Shown here: in pieces, positions 1 to 8,372 of the stretch
Layout of the letters: the number at the start of each line of letters is the position of its first letter
Position numbering within the stretch: position 1 is the first letter of the stretch
DNA from: Clostridium grantii DSM 8605
Lineage (GTDB): Bacteria; Bacillota; Clostridia; Clostridiales; Clostridiaceae
Direction of reading: 5' to 3'
Length of the DNA: 64,000 nucleotides
NCBI RefSeq assembly: GCF_900129965.1
Contig: NZ_FQXM01000013.1
Span: 51,569 to 115,568, forward strand
Notes under the pieces: generated by a model
Seen by the model: the letters and a program-made list of their open reading frames with translations, nothing else
The model's database searches: none
Told to the model about the DNA's origin: nothing
Translations under genes and position numbers: made by a program

Positions 1-352
1 CTGGCAATTCCTCATTAAAATAAATATTCTGATTATCTTTTATTAAATTTTCCAAATCATGCACATCTCTTCTATATTTAAAATCAAAATGCACCCATAT
101 TATTTCTGCTGGATTTTCTTTGTCTTTCCAAAATCCATGGGGAATATTGGGTTTTATTAATAGCAAACTTCCTTTAGTAAGTTCATGTTCCACTCCATTT
201 GCACTGTAATAAGCTTTTCCCTTAATACAATACATCCACTCATGATCATATATTTTCCTATAAGTATTTCCCCACTCAGCAATACCTTGAACGCCAACTT
301 TTCTTACATAAGGGTTTAATTCATCAATCATGATAGTATCTGTTTTTTTCAT
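1..352 (-). CDS. AraC-family regulator, N-terminal cupin part (runs off the left edge)
   Basis: The minus-strand frame opens with ATG at 352 and stays open to the window edge (about 117 codons). The translation starts MKKTDTIMIDELNPYVRKVG and continues with a small cupin pattern: a beta strand with HEWMYCIKGKAYY, then GSLLLIKPNIPHGFW. This is typical of the sugar-binding N-terminal domain of AraC/XylS regulators; the C-terminal DNA-binding half would lie outside the window. It is divergent from the sulfatase at 529, so it probably controls that gene in response to a sulfated or related carbohydrate. Family assignment is fairly firm, ligand unknown. A stand-alone cupin protein is the alternative. 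Confidence 0.7.
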   Translation of the reverse strand, partial: MKKTDTIMIDELNPYVRKVGVQGIAEWGNTYRKIYDHEWMYCIKGKAYYSANGVEHELTKGSLLLIKPNIPHGFWKDKENPAEIIWVHFDFKYRRDVHDLENLIKDNQNIYFNEELP

Positions 353-528
353 ATTCCTTATTCCCTCTTAACTGTTTATTTAAACGTATATTTAGTTTTA
401 TTATATTCTAAATATCTTTTTTTTACAAATCCTCATCTTCTTTTTCCATTGTATTTTTCTATAAATCCTTCATAATTATAATTAATGAATTTATAAATAT
501 AACCTTATATTTTAGGAGGAATAAAAAA

Positions 529-2046
529 ATGAAAAAACCAAATATTCTATTAATCACAAGTGATCAACAACACTGGAATACTATTGGAGCTTTTAACTCT
601 GAAATTAAAACTCCAAATCTAGACCGATTAGTAAAAGAAGGAACAACCTTCAGTAGAGCCTATTGTCCAAACCCTACTTGTACTCCTACACGAGGTTCAA
701 TTATTACAGGAATGTATCCAAGTCAACATGGTGGTTGGACACTAGGAACAAAAGTACCTGAAGATATTCATACTGTTGGAGAAGACTTTATTAATGCTGG
801 ATACAAGACAGCTCTTGTGGGAAAAGCCCATTTTCAGCCTTTAGCTTCCACTGATGAATATCCTTCATTAGAAGCCTACCCTATTCTTCAAGACTTAGAA
901 TTTTGGAAAACTTTTAATGATAAAACTGAAACATGGTATGGTTTTCAACACTGTGAGTTAACTAGAAATCACACTGATGAAGCACATGTAGGTCAACATT
1001 ATGCCCTTTGGTTAGAAGAAAAAGGCTGTGATAATTGGAAAGATTATTATAGAAAACCTACTGGAACACTTGAACACCTACCATCAAGAAAATGGGAAAT
1101 ACCCGAAGAATTCCATTATGATGCTTGGATTTCAGAAAGAACCAATTCATTAATGGAAGAATATGTAGAATCAGACAAACCATTTTTTATGTGGTCTAGT
1201 TTTTTTGATCCTCATCCAGATTATGTTGTTCCAGAACCTTATTATTCAATGTATGACCCTGATAAATTAACTTTACCTACAATAACTGAAGGTGAGCATG
1301 ATAAAAATCCTCCTCACTTTGCTCTAACACAACAAGATAATCCTGATTTTTCTTGTTATAACGAAACTGGACATGCAATCCACGGAATGCATACACATTT
1401 ATCTGAGGAAAAAGTGTTAAGAAAACATTTATCCATATATTACGGTATGGTAACTATGATGGATAAATATATTGGAAAAATTTTAGACAAACTAGATGAT
1501 TTAGGAATAGCAGATAATACTATTGTTGTATTCTCCACTGACCATGGTCATTTAATAGGTCATCATGGCTTAAAAGCGAAAGGACCTTTCTTATATGAAG
1601 ATATGATTAAAGTACCCTATTTAGTTCGTTATCCAGATAAAGTAGCTGCTGGCAAAACTTCAGACTCCCTACAATCTTTAGTTGATTTAGCTCCAACTTT
1701 CTTAAGCTTTATTGGCCAAAAAATTCCTAACTGTATGACTGGTAAAGATCAAAAGGAAGTTTGGTTAGGTAATAAAGATAAGGCTCGTAATCATATCATC
1801 TGCGAACATCATCACGAACCTACTACCATTAATTTAAGAACATATGTAGATGAACGTTATAAATTAACAGTTTATTATAATCATATCTATGGTGAGTTGT
1901 TTGATCTTCAAGAAGATCCAAAAGAAATAAATAACCTTTGGGATAACCCTGAATTTAAAGATTTAAAAATGGAATTGATGTTGAAATATATTTCTGCTGA
2001 ACTAGGAAAAGAACCTATGTGGATGCCTAGGGTATATGGTGCATAA
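529..2046 (+). CDS. Type I sulfatase (arylsulfatase family)
   Basis: A 505-residue alkaline-phosphatase-fold sulfatase with no signal peptide, so probably cytoplasmic. Asp12 in the opening ITSDQQ strand is a metal ligand. Cys51 lies in the C-x-P-x-R signature (CTPTRG), the residue converted to formylglycine in this family. The second metal site is Asp338-His339 (STDHGH). Cys51 requires a maturase such as anSME, which is not in this window. An ideal AGGAGG precedes the ATG by about 10 bases. The gene is divergent from the AraC-type regulator, which suggests substrate-induced expression. The substrate cannot be told from sequence; choline sulfate, aryl sulfates or sulfated sugars are all possible. 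Confidence 0.9.
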   Translation: MKKPNILLITSDQQHWNTIGAFNSEIKTPNLDRLVKEGTTFSRAYCPNPTCTPTRGSIITGMYPSQHGGWTLGTKVPEDIHTVGEDFINAGYKTALVGKAHFQPLASTDEYPSLEAYPILQDLEFWKTFNDKTETWYGFQHCELTRNHTDEAHVGQHYALWLEEKGCDNWKDYYRKPTGTLEHLPSRKWEIPEEFHYDAWISERTNSLMEEYVESDKPFFMWSSFFDPHPDYVVPEPYYSMYDPDKLTLPTITEGEHDKNPPHFALTQQDNPDFSCYNETGHAIHGMHTHLSEEKVLRKHLSIYYGMVTMMDKYIGKILDKLDDLGIADNTIVVFSTDHGHLIGHHGLKAKGPFLYEDMIKVPYLVRYPDKVAAGKTSDSLQSLVDLAPTFLSFIGQKIPNCMTGKDQKEVWLGNKDKARNHIICEHHHEPTTINLRTYVDERYKLTVYYNHIYGELFDLQEDPKEINNLWDNPEFKDLKMELMLKYISAELGKEPMWMPRVYGA

Positions 2047-2059
2047 ATTATTTTAAAAG

Positions 2060-2094
2060 AAAACTACTGTCCTATTATTTGACAGTAGTTTTTT
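2060..2094. terminator. Bidirectional intrinsic terminator
   Basis: An 11-bp stem (AAACTACTGTC / GACAGTAGTTT) with a short loop is flanked by A-runs on the left and T-runs on the right. It sits between the convergent sulfatase and aminotransferase genes and can serve both. Confidence 0.85.
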
Positions 2095-2097
2095 GGT

Positions 2098-3264
2098 TTA
2101 ATGTTTCAATATAACTAATTCTTTCAAAAACTCCTCCAACTTATCCAATGCCAAAACAAGTTGCTTCATAGAATAACAATAAGAAATTCTAATATACCCT
2201 TCTCCTCCAACTCCAAAAGCACTTCCTGGAACAATGGCAAGTTTCTTTTCAAATAAAAGCCTATGACAAAACTCATCTGAACTTAAATTAAATTTCTTTA
2301 TAGATGGGAAAATATAAAAAGCTCCCAATGGTTCCACCACATCAATACCCATTTCAATTAATCTACCATAAACATAATCTCTTCTTTTTTGAAATTCCTT
2401 TTTCATAAAACAAACATCTTCCATAGCATTCTTTAAACCTTCATATGCTCCATATTGAACTATAGAAGGAGCACAAGAAACATTGTATTGATGAACTTTT
2501 ATTATATGCTTCATAATACTCTCAGTTGCGCACACATACCCTAATCTCAAGCCTGTCATAGAAAACATTTTAGAAAATCCGCTAACTAAGATAACTTTAT
2601 TTTTTATTTCTTCACTTTGAGCCACAGAATAATATTCATCACTATAGCATAAAGCACTATAAATTTCGTCACTAATAACTATTATTTCTTCTTCTTTAAT
2701 CAATTGCACTAAATTATCTTTATTCTCTTTTGATAAAAGAGCTCCTGTTGGGTTAGTAGGAAAAGACAACACTAATATTTTAGGTTTTTCTTCTTTAATT
2801 AAAATTTTTAGTTCTTCCAAATTTAATGTGAAGTCCTCTTTTAACTCATAATTAATTACTTCTCCACCTAACAATTTAACTGAACTCTCATAAGCAGGAT
2901 AAGCTGGAGTAGGGATTAAAACCTTATCCCCACTATTTATCAAAGCAGTAAAAGTGGATAATAAAGCCTCACTCCCACCAATTGTTGTACAAATCTCATC
3001 TGCTTCATAATTTATACTAAACTCATTTTTTAAATAAGTCGAAATTTCTTCTCTTAACTCCAAAAGACCTGCATTAGAAGTGTAAGTCGTTTTATCTTCA
3101 TTTATGGCTTTAATAATGGCTTCCTTAATTGTTAAAGGAACTGGAAAATCCGGTTGTCCTAAAGTAAGTGAAATTGCTCCTGGCACCTGACAAACTTTAT
3201 TATAAAACTTTCGTATTCCTGATATTTCTATATTATTAACATTTTTAGATGAAAAATCACTCAT
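2098..3264 (-). CDS. PLP-dependent class I/II aminotransferase, probable N-acetyl-diaminopimelate aminotransferase
   Basis: A 388-residue fold-type I aminotransferase. Visible landmarks are the N-terminal LGQPDFPVP, the NPTG motif (SFPTNPTGALLS), SDEIYSALCY for the PLP-ring aspartate, and the Schiff-base lysine in SGFSKMFSMTGLRLGY, with RISYCYS near the end for the substrate carboxylate arginine. It is divergent from dapH across a 180-bp gap. DapH makes N-acetyl-ketopimelate, so this enzyme is a good candidate for the following transamination in the acetylated lysine/DAP pathway (PatA role). The class is certain; the substrate is inferred from the neighbour. Confidence 0.85.
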   Translation of the reverse strand: MSDFSSKNVNNIEISGIRKFYNKVCQVPGAISLTLGQPDFPVPLTIKEAIIKAINEDKTTYTSNAGLLELREEISTYLKNEFSINYEADEICTTIGGSEALLSTFTALINSGDKVLIPTPAYPAYESSVKLLGGEVINYELKEDFTLNLEELKILIKEEKPKILVLSFPTNPTGALLSKENKDNLVQLIKEEEIIVISDEIYSALCYSDEYYSVAQSEEIKNKVILVSGFSKMFSMTGLRLGYVCATESIMKHIIKVHQYNVSCAPSIVQYGAYEGLKNAMEDVCFMKKEFQKRRDYVYGRLIEMGIDVVEPLGAFYIFPSIKKFNLSSDEFCHRLLFEKKLAIVPGSAFGVGGEGYIRISYCYSMKQLVLALDKLEEFLKELVILKH

Positions 3265-3446
3265 TTTATTACCTCCAGATTGTTTTTTTTATTAATTTTA
3301 CACCATTCCAATAAATATTGTCTATATTTATATAGGTTTTTTGCATAAATATTAGATAAATTTGTTTTTTTTCATAATTTGTCTTTAAATTGTTAACAAT
3401 ATTTATTATAATAAAGACTAACCAACTAAATGAGGAGGATTATGAA

Positions 3447-4157
3447 ATGGATTATGATTTAACCAATCCCTATGAGATTGCAAGATTTATAAAAGAAACT
3501 ACAAAAACTACCCCTGTGAAAGTATATGTAGATGGTGATTTAGCAAACTGTCAATCTGGAAACATTGATGTTTTCGGTGAAAATAGTTTTTATGTTTTAT
3601 TTGGGGAAAATGAAGAGGTAGAAAAATTTCTAGACGATAACAAAGATAAAATCAAAAAGTTTAGAATGGAAAGTGATAGAAGAAATTCAGCTATTCCTAT
3701 GTTAGACACAAGACATATTGATGCTAGAATTGAGCCAGGTGTTACTATCAGAGATAGAGTATCTATTGGTAAGAGAGCCGTTATTATGATGGGTGCTGTT
3801 ATTAATATTGGATGTGAAATCGGTGAAGAAACAATGGTAGATATGAATGCCGTTCTAGGTGCTAGAGCAAAACTTGGAAAACATGTTCATTTAGGAGCTG
3901 GTGCAGTTGTAGCTGGCGTATTAGAGCCACCAAGTGCTTCTCCATGTGAAATAGGAGATAATGTACTTATAGGTGCTAATGCAGTTATTTTAGAAGGTGT
4001 TAAGGTTGGAGCTAACTCTGTAGTAGCTGCTGGAGCTGTCGTAGTAGAAGATGTTCCTGAAAATGTTGTAGTTGCAGGAACACCAGCAAAAATAATCAAA
4101 ACAGTTGATGCAAAAACTAAAGATAAAACAAAACTTTTAGATGATTTAAGAAAATAA
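3447..4157 (+). CDS. dapH: Tetrahydrodipicolinate N-acetyltransferase
   Basis: A 236-residue enzyme that acetylates 2,3,4,5-tetrahydrodipicolinate with acetyl-CoA in lysine and diaminopimelate synthesis. The N-terminal DapH domain (about residues 1-85) is followed by left-handed beta-helix hexapeptide repeats (VTIRDRVSIGKRAVIMMGAV onward) and a short C-terminal helix. The chosen ATG has AGGAGG eight bases upstream and gives the standard family length; an in-frame ATG at 3390 would add 19 hydrophobic residues with no ribosome binding site. Around the stop codon a 15-bp sequence (TTAAGAAAATAATAT) is duplicated in tandem. It is divergent from the aminotransferase that may act next in the pathway. 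Confidence 0.93.
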   Translation: MDYDLTNPYEIARFIKETTKTTPVKVYVDGDLANCQSGNIDVFGENSFYVLFGENEEVEKFLDDNKDKIKKFRMESDRRNSAIPMLDTRHIDARIEPGVTIRDRVSIGKRAVIMMGAVINIGCEIGEETMVDMNAVLGARAKLGKHVHLGAGAVVAGVLEPPSASPCEIGDNVLIGANAVILEGVKVGANSVVAAGAVVVEDVPENVVVAGTPAKIIKTVDAKTKDKTKLLDDLRK

Positions 4158-4185
4158 TATTTAAGAAAATAATATTTATAAAAAT

Positions 4186-4216
4186 AAAAGAATCGAGGAT
4201 ATCCCCCGATTCTTTT
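4186..4216. terminator. Bidirectional intrinsic terminator
   Basis: A perfect 10-bp stem AAAAGAATCG / CGATTCTTTT closes an 11-base loop, with T-rich flanks on both sides, between the convergent dapH and SSB genes. Confidence 0.85.
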
Positions 4217-4220
4217 ATTT

Positions 4221-4949
4221 TTATTCAGCTATTTTTTCATGTTGCTGAGAAGAAAATTCATCAAATTCCTCTGAATCGTCATAGTCATCTTTATAATCTC
4301 TTCCAAAATTCATTTCATCTTCATTATCTGATTCATTTGCTCTTTCTAACTTTGAGATAGAAACTTCATAAGCTACTTTTGTTATAGAATCATCTTCTTC
4401 AACCTTTTTTTGATACTCTCTACTTTGAAGTCTTCCCCAAATTTTTATATTATCACCTACATTAAGTGATTTGCAAAATCTAGAGTTTCTACCCCATGAT
4501 ATAGTAGGAATATAGTCAGATTTATTATAAGCTCTATTCACAGCTAATAAAATATCTGAAATTTCTCTGCCAAAAGGAGTTGTCCTATAAACTGGTCTTT
4601 TGCATACATACCCGTTTAAGAAAATTTGGTTAGGATTTTTACTTCTTTCTTCCAAAGGTTGAATATCTCTTGCAAAAACAGTTAATATAAGTCTATTTGA
4701 TCCTGAAACATACTTATTATAAGACCTTAACTGCCCTTCAACAATAATTTGCTTACCTTTTCTAATGTCAACATCCATAAGTAGTCTTTCTGATATGGTT
4801 ATTGGTAAAATATCTCTTGAATCACTAAGTCTTGGAACTTCCATTCTAAAAGTATAAAAGCCTTCCCCAAACATCTTGTGACTAAATTCTAATTCGCCAA
4901 TACAAGTACCTTCAAGATAAATCTTATTATTTTGCATTAAATTATCCAT
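4221..4949 (-). CDS. Single-stranded DNA-binding protein with two OB folds
   Basis: A 242-residue protein with two successive SSB-like OB folds in one chain (about 7-100 and 108-205), followed by a very acidic tail with DDYDDSEEFDEF. Classical SSB has one fold per chain and acts as a tetramer; two folds per chain suggest dimers. The tail ends HEKIAE and lacks the usual aromatic end used to recruit partners, although acidic residues are plentiful. The start ATG follows GGGAGAGATGGGG. It is monocistronic between dapH and a deacetylase. It is probably an auxiliary SSB; a housekeeping ssb near rpsF/rpsR would be expected elsewhere. Confidence 0.8.
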   Translation of the reverse strand: MDNLMQNNKIYLEGTCIGELEFSHKMFGEGFYTFRMEVPRLSDSRDILPITISERLLMDVDIRKGKQIIVEGQLRSYNKYVSGSNRLILTVFARDIQPLEERSKNPNQIFLNGYVCKRPVYRTTPFGREISDILLAVNRAYNKSDYIPTISWGRNSRFCKSLNVGDNIKIWGRLQSREYQKKVEEDDSITKVAYEVSISKLERANESDNEDEMNFGRDYKDDYDDSEEFDEFSSQQHEKIAE

Positions 4950-5203
4950 ACTACCCCATCTCTCCCTTAGTTTTTTTTAATTTTATCTTACAAAGTTAAT
5001 TTATTCACCAAATAATTTAATTATTACATTTTTTGAAATTTATTAACTCTTTAACAATTTTATGTAACATTTAATTCTTCAATAATAATTCGATAATAAT
5101 TCGATAAATCCCCAATAATCTTTCCATTAATTTACATACTATTATAATACTAATTACCTAATATTTCAATAGTAAAATCATAAAATATTCCAAATTTATA
5201 AAA

Positions 5204-5962
5204 TTATTTTTTGATTTGTTTTCCAGAATAGTCAATATAGTATTCTTCTTTATAAATTAAATCTGAAATAGTTACAAATTCATACCCTTGTGCTTTTAAC
5301 TCCTCAATTATTCTAGGTAAATTTTCTGGGGTGTATATAGCTGCATTATGAAATAGAACAATAGAGCCTGGTTTTACTTTTTTCATTACTCTATTAAACT
5401 CTAAATCTGCTCCTTGCTCTTTCCAATCTATACTATCTACATCCCATTGAATACAATAATGATTTGTACTTTCCACTGCCTCTACAACACTATTATTATA
5501 AGAACCGCTTGGACATCTAAATAAACTAGTCTTTTCACCTGTTAAATTCTCAATTTTAGAGTCAGTAATATTTATTTCTTTTACAATATTAGTTTTTGGC
5601 ACTCCAACCATATCTGGATGAGTATCTGAGTGATTTCCTATCTCATGCCCTCTATTATAAATTTCCTTTGTTTCCTCTGGAAACTGGTCTACCCATCTTC
5701 CTAATAGAAAGAAGGTTGCTTTTACATCATATTTATCAAGTATATCCAATATCTTAACCGTATTATTAGCGCCCCAACTTGCATCAAAAGAAATTGCAAC
5801 TTTTTTTTCTTCTGTGTCTACACAATAAATTGGCAATTTTTTATTTGTATTAAAAAATACGCCTTTTGTTTTTAAATTTAAACTTATTGACAATAGTAAA
5901 ATTAAAATAACCGACAATGCAATGTAAATTGTACTTCTAGATTTAACGAAAGCTTTCAACAT
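5204..5962 (-). CDS. pdaB: Polysaccharide deacetylase, PdaB-like (sporulation)
   Basis: A 252-residue membrane-anchored NodB-type deacetylase. One N-terminal transmembrane segment (about 10-30) is followed by the NodB domain: SFDASWG (catalytic aspartate), NHSDTHPD (metal-binding His pair), RCPSGSY, then WDVDSIDW and LFHN near the end. Size and topology match PdaB, which acts on cell-wall or spore-cortex peptidoglycan during sporulation. The ribosome site GGAGGAG is close to ATG 5962; TTG at 5959 is a better-spaced alternative. It stands alone with long AT-rich flanks. The family is certain; the sporulation role comes from the family and is not shown by a promoter here. Confidence 0.8.
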   Translation of the reverse strand: MLKAFVKSRSTIYIALSVILILLLSISLNLKTKGVFFNTNKKLPIYCVDTEEKKVAISFDASWGANNTVKILDILDKYDVKATFFLLGRWVDQFPEETKEIYNRGHEIGNHSDTHPDMVGVPKTNIVKEINITDSKIENLTGEKTSLFRCPSGSYNNSVVEAVESTNHYCIQWDVDSIDWKEQGADLEFNRVMKKVKPGSIVLFHNAAIYTPENLPRIIEELKAQGYEFVTISDLIYKEEYYIDYSGKQIKK

Positions 5963-6240
5963 TCTCCTCCACCTTTAAATTTCTTATAAGCTATATTTAA
6001 TCTAATCATAGCTATTTACTAAAATATATATGTTCAATTCTATTTTTATTACCTAATAATGAAAATTTTCTTTTACATATTAAAAAAGCACTGAAAAATT
6101 TCACTGCTTTTATGGTATAATAACTATTATTTACTTTTGTATAGTATAATGATATATTAATAATCGGAAAAGATTATAAAATTATTTCCTTGTCCAAAAA
6201 AACATTTTTAAAAGCATTATTTAAGTCAGGAGTGGAAAAA

Positions 6241-6765
6241 ATGTATAGCAATACAACAGAATTAGCCGAGAATAAATTACTTTTATTATATCTGTTTAAT
6301 AAAATTGATCTTCCAATATCAAATAATCAAATCACTGAGATAATATTAAAGAACAATTTGATGGACTACTTCACCCTTCAGCAATTTATTACAGAATTGT
6401 CTACCTCAAAATTTATTGAATCAGTTGAATATGACGGAAAGCAAAGATTACAAATAACCCCAAATGGCTCTAATGTTCTTAATCTTTTTAATAATAGAAT
6501 ATCACCTTCAAAAAAAGAGCTTATTAACGACTTCATCCAAAAAAATATTGATAATATTAAAAAAGAAATGACCATTTCTGCTGATTACACCATAGAAGGT
6601 GATAATTATATTGTTAATTTAAAGGCTACAGAAAATAATATAATTTTAATGGATTTAAAAGTTAATGTAGCATCAATTAAACAAGCTAATGAATTATGCA
6701 CTAAATGGAAAAATAGTTCCTCTGATATTTATACAAATATTATTTCTATTTTGATTCAAGAGTAA
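6241..6765 (+). CDS. DUF4364 family protein (winged-helix, possible regulator)
   Basis: A 174-residue member of the Clostridium DUF4364 family. The first half (TTELAENKLLLLYLFNKIDLPISNNQ) reads as a winged helix-turn-helix with a conserved hydrophobic core; the second half is a small alpha/beta domain. Function is unknown, with transcription control most often guessed. The ATG at 6241 has GGAGTG seven bases upstream and matches the normal family start; an upstream TTG at 6190 would add 17 unrelated residues. The 3' end overlaps the convergent propeller gene by 20 bp. Confidence 0.8.
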   Translation: MYSNTTELAENKLLLLYLFNKIDLPISNNQITEIILKNNLMDYFTLQQFITELSTSKFIESVEYDGKQRLQITPNGSNVLNLFNNRISPSKKELINDFIQKNIDNIKKEMTISADYTIEGDNYIVNLKATENNIILMDLKVNVASIKQANELCTKWKNSSSDIYTNIISILIQE

Positions 6766-7645
6766 TCATTGCCATTCCTGTAGGCTCACTTCCTACTGGG
6801 ATGGCCTTTTTATCTTCTGTTATCAAGTCCATCTCAACTACTTTATTATTATAATTATCTCCAATAAAAATAAAGTTTTTATACAAAACCATTCCTCTTG
6901 GCATTCCGCCTATAGAAAAAGTTCTTTTTATTATTCTCTCTTTCAAGTTAACTTCATGAATATACCCATCCCCAAAATTAGATACATAAAAATTTTCATT
7001 ATTGCAACATAAATCCACAGGTATTCTATTCACTTCAATTTTTTTCTCTACTTTAAAACTTTCTAAAGATAACATAGATACACATCCATTTTTATCACTA
7101 CCAATATAACTTTCGCATACAAGAATTTCATTTTTCTCTGGAGAAAATATAGCTTTTGTAGGATATTCTCCTACTCTTATGTTTAAAACTCTGTTCATAT
7201 CCATCAAATCAATTATTGTAATACTATCACTATTGAAATTTGTTACAACTAAAGTTTTTTTTTCCTTATTAATTTCAATACTATGTGGCTCATTCTCGCA
7301 AGGAATTTCTTCTATAACCTTCATGGATATCAAATCTATCACAACCACACTATTTGATTCTCCACAAGTAATATAGGCTTTATCTTCATATTCCACTAAA
7401 TCATTGCAATGCATTCCTACAAAATATTCTTTAACTGAATTTTTCTTTAATAGCTCCACAACTTTTAAATTATTACTATAATTATTGGCAACTAAAATTG
7501 AATTTTTGTATTGAACTATTCCATGTGGTCCAATTTTTTCTTTATCCTTAGAATTTAATATAATTGTTTTTTTAACTGAAACTTGTTCTAGCTCTATACA
7601 AGAAATAGAATCAGAATTTGTATTACATACGCATAAGCTCTCCAC
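6746..7645 (-). CDS. YncE-like seven-bladed beta-propeller protein
   Basis: A 299-residue protein of repeated blades with the recurrent pattern S-V-V-V-I-D-L / P-H-S-I-E-I / L-V-V-T-N-F, as in YncE and lactonase-type propellers. No signal peptide or catalytic signature is evident, so it is probably cytoplasmic with a binding role. Starts at GTG 7645 after GGTGGTGGTAAA. The last 20 bp overlap the end of the convergent DUF4364 gene, and no terminator is visible between them. The ligand is unknown. Confidence 0.75.
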   Translation of the reverse strand: MESLCVCNTNSDSISCIELEQVSVKKTIILNSKDKEKIGPHGIVQYKNSILVANNYSNNLKVVELLKKNSVKEYFVGMHCNDLVEYEDKAYITCGESNSVVVIDLISMKVIEEIPCENEPHSIEINKEKKTLVVTNFNSDSITIIDLMDMNRVLNIRVGEYPTKAIFSPEKNEILVCESYIGSDKNGCVSMLSLESFKVEKKIEVNRIPVDLCCNNENFYVSNFGDGYIHEVNLKERIIKRTFSIGGMPRGMVLYKNFIFIGDNYNNKVVEMDLITEDKKAIPVGSEPTGMAMITLESK

Positions 7646-7820
7646 TTTACCACCACCTATTAATTATAGTATGTAGCCTTAATTTAAAATGCTATTATTA
7701 TATAAATATTCTATTGTAAACCTTAATTTATACTTGAACTGTAATACCTCATTGACCAAAAATAAATATTTGAGTATAATCATGTATGTACTGTATTTGT
7801 AATCTAAGGAGGAATTTTAA

Positions 7821-8069
7821 ATGGAAGTTTTCAAAACTAGTGGCGTATGCGCAAAAGAAATACAATTTAAAATAGAAAATAATAAAATTGTTGATATGGA
7901 TTTCGTGGGTGGTTGTGATGGAAACCTAAAAGGATTGTCTCAACTATGCTTAAATATGGATATAGATGATGTAATTGAAAGATTACAAGGAATATCTTGT
8001 GGTAGAAAAAACACTTCTTGCCCTGATCAGCTAACAAAAGCTTTGTTAAAATATAAAACAACCGCTTAA
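7821..8069 (+). CDS. TSCPD domain protein (TIGR03905-type)
   Basis: An 82-residue stand-alone TSCPD domain. The final motif TSCPDQL and the Cys residues in GVCAKEIQF, GGCDGN and GISCGRK are the family hallmarks; related domains end class II ribonucleotide reductases and bind metal through these cysteines. Stand-alone copies are common in Clostridia with no known role. GGAGG lies 10 bases upstream of the ATG. A Cys-rich membrane peptide follows 109 bp downstream in the same direction and may be co-transcribed. Confidence 0.82.
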   Translation: MEVFKTSGVCAKEIQFKIENNKIVDMDFVGGCDGNLKGLSQLCLNMDIDDVIERLQGISCGRKNTSCPDQLTKALLKYKTTA

Positions 8070-8177
8070 TCACTTTCAACTGTCTACTGACAAACATGAA
8101 CCCTTTTAAAAGCTAAGCATATAATATTATATATGGACAGCAAAATGTCCAGGTACTTTTGAAAGGGGGGCTATTTC

Positions 8178-8303
8178 ATGAGTCAATGCAGAAGAGGTCA
8201 TAATGATTGTGATGAAATATTATTTTTTGTTTTAATTATTATATTAATTTGCTGTTGTGGATGTGGCGGTTTAGGACTAGGTCTTTGTGGCTGTTGCTGT
8301 TAA
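8178..8303 (+). CDS. 41-residue Cys-rich membrane peptide
   Basis: A short gene with a strong ribosome site (AAAGGGGGG) 7 bases before ATG and a strong terminator right after its stop codon. The product has a polar N-terminus with two Cys (MSQCRRGHNDCDE), one hydrophobic helix (FFVLIIILI) and a tail of CCCGCGG and CGCCC, making ten cysteines in 41 residues. I do not recognise the family. It could be a small membrane or spore-surface protein, or a metal or thiol binder. The clean expression signals make it unlikely to be chance. Confidence 0.7.
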   Translation: MSQCRRGHNDCDEILFFVLIIILICCCGCGGLGLGLCGCCC

Positions 8304-8312
8304 TATAAAGAG

Positions 8313-8344
8313 AACCCTGTGGAGTATGTCCACAGGGTTTTTTT
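8313..8344 (+). terminator. Intrinsic terminator
   Basis: A perfect 10-bp stem AACCCTGTGG / CCACAGGGTT with a 7-base loop is followed by a T-run, directly after the Cys-rich peptide gene. Confidence 0.9.
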
Positions 8345-8372
8345 ACCTTCAAAACGTAAAGTTGTTTCCATA

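Noticed and set aside
3390..3446. Upstream start for dapH
   Set aside because: No ribosome site; AGGAGG precedes the ATG at 3447, which gives the normal family length.
3887..4099. Minus-strand Ala/Thr/Pro frame opposite dapH
   Set aside because: Antisense of hexapeptide repeats; not a gene.
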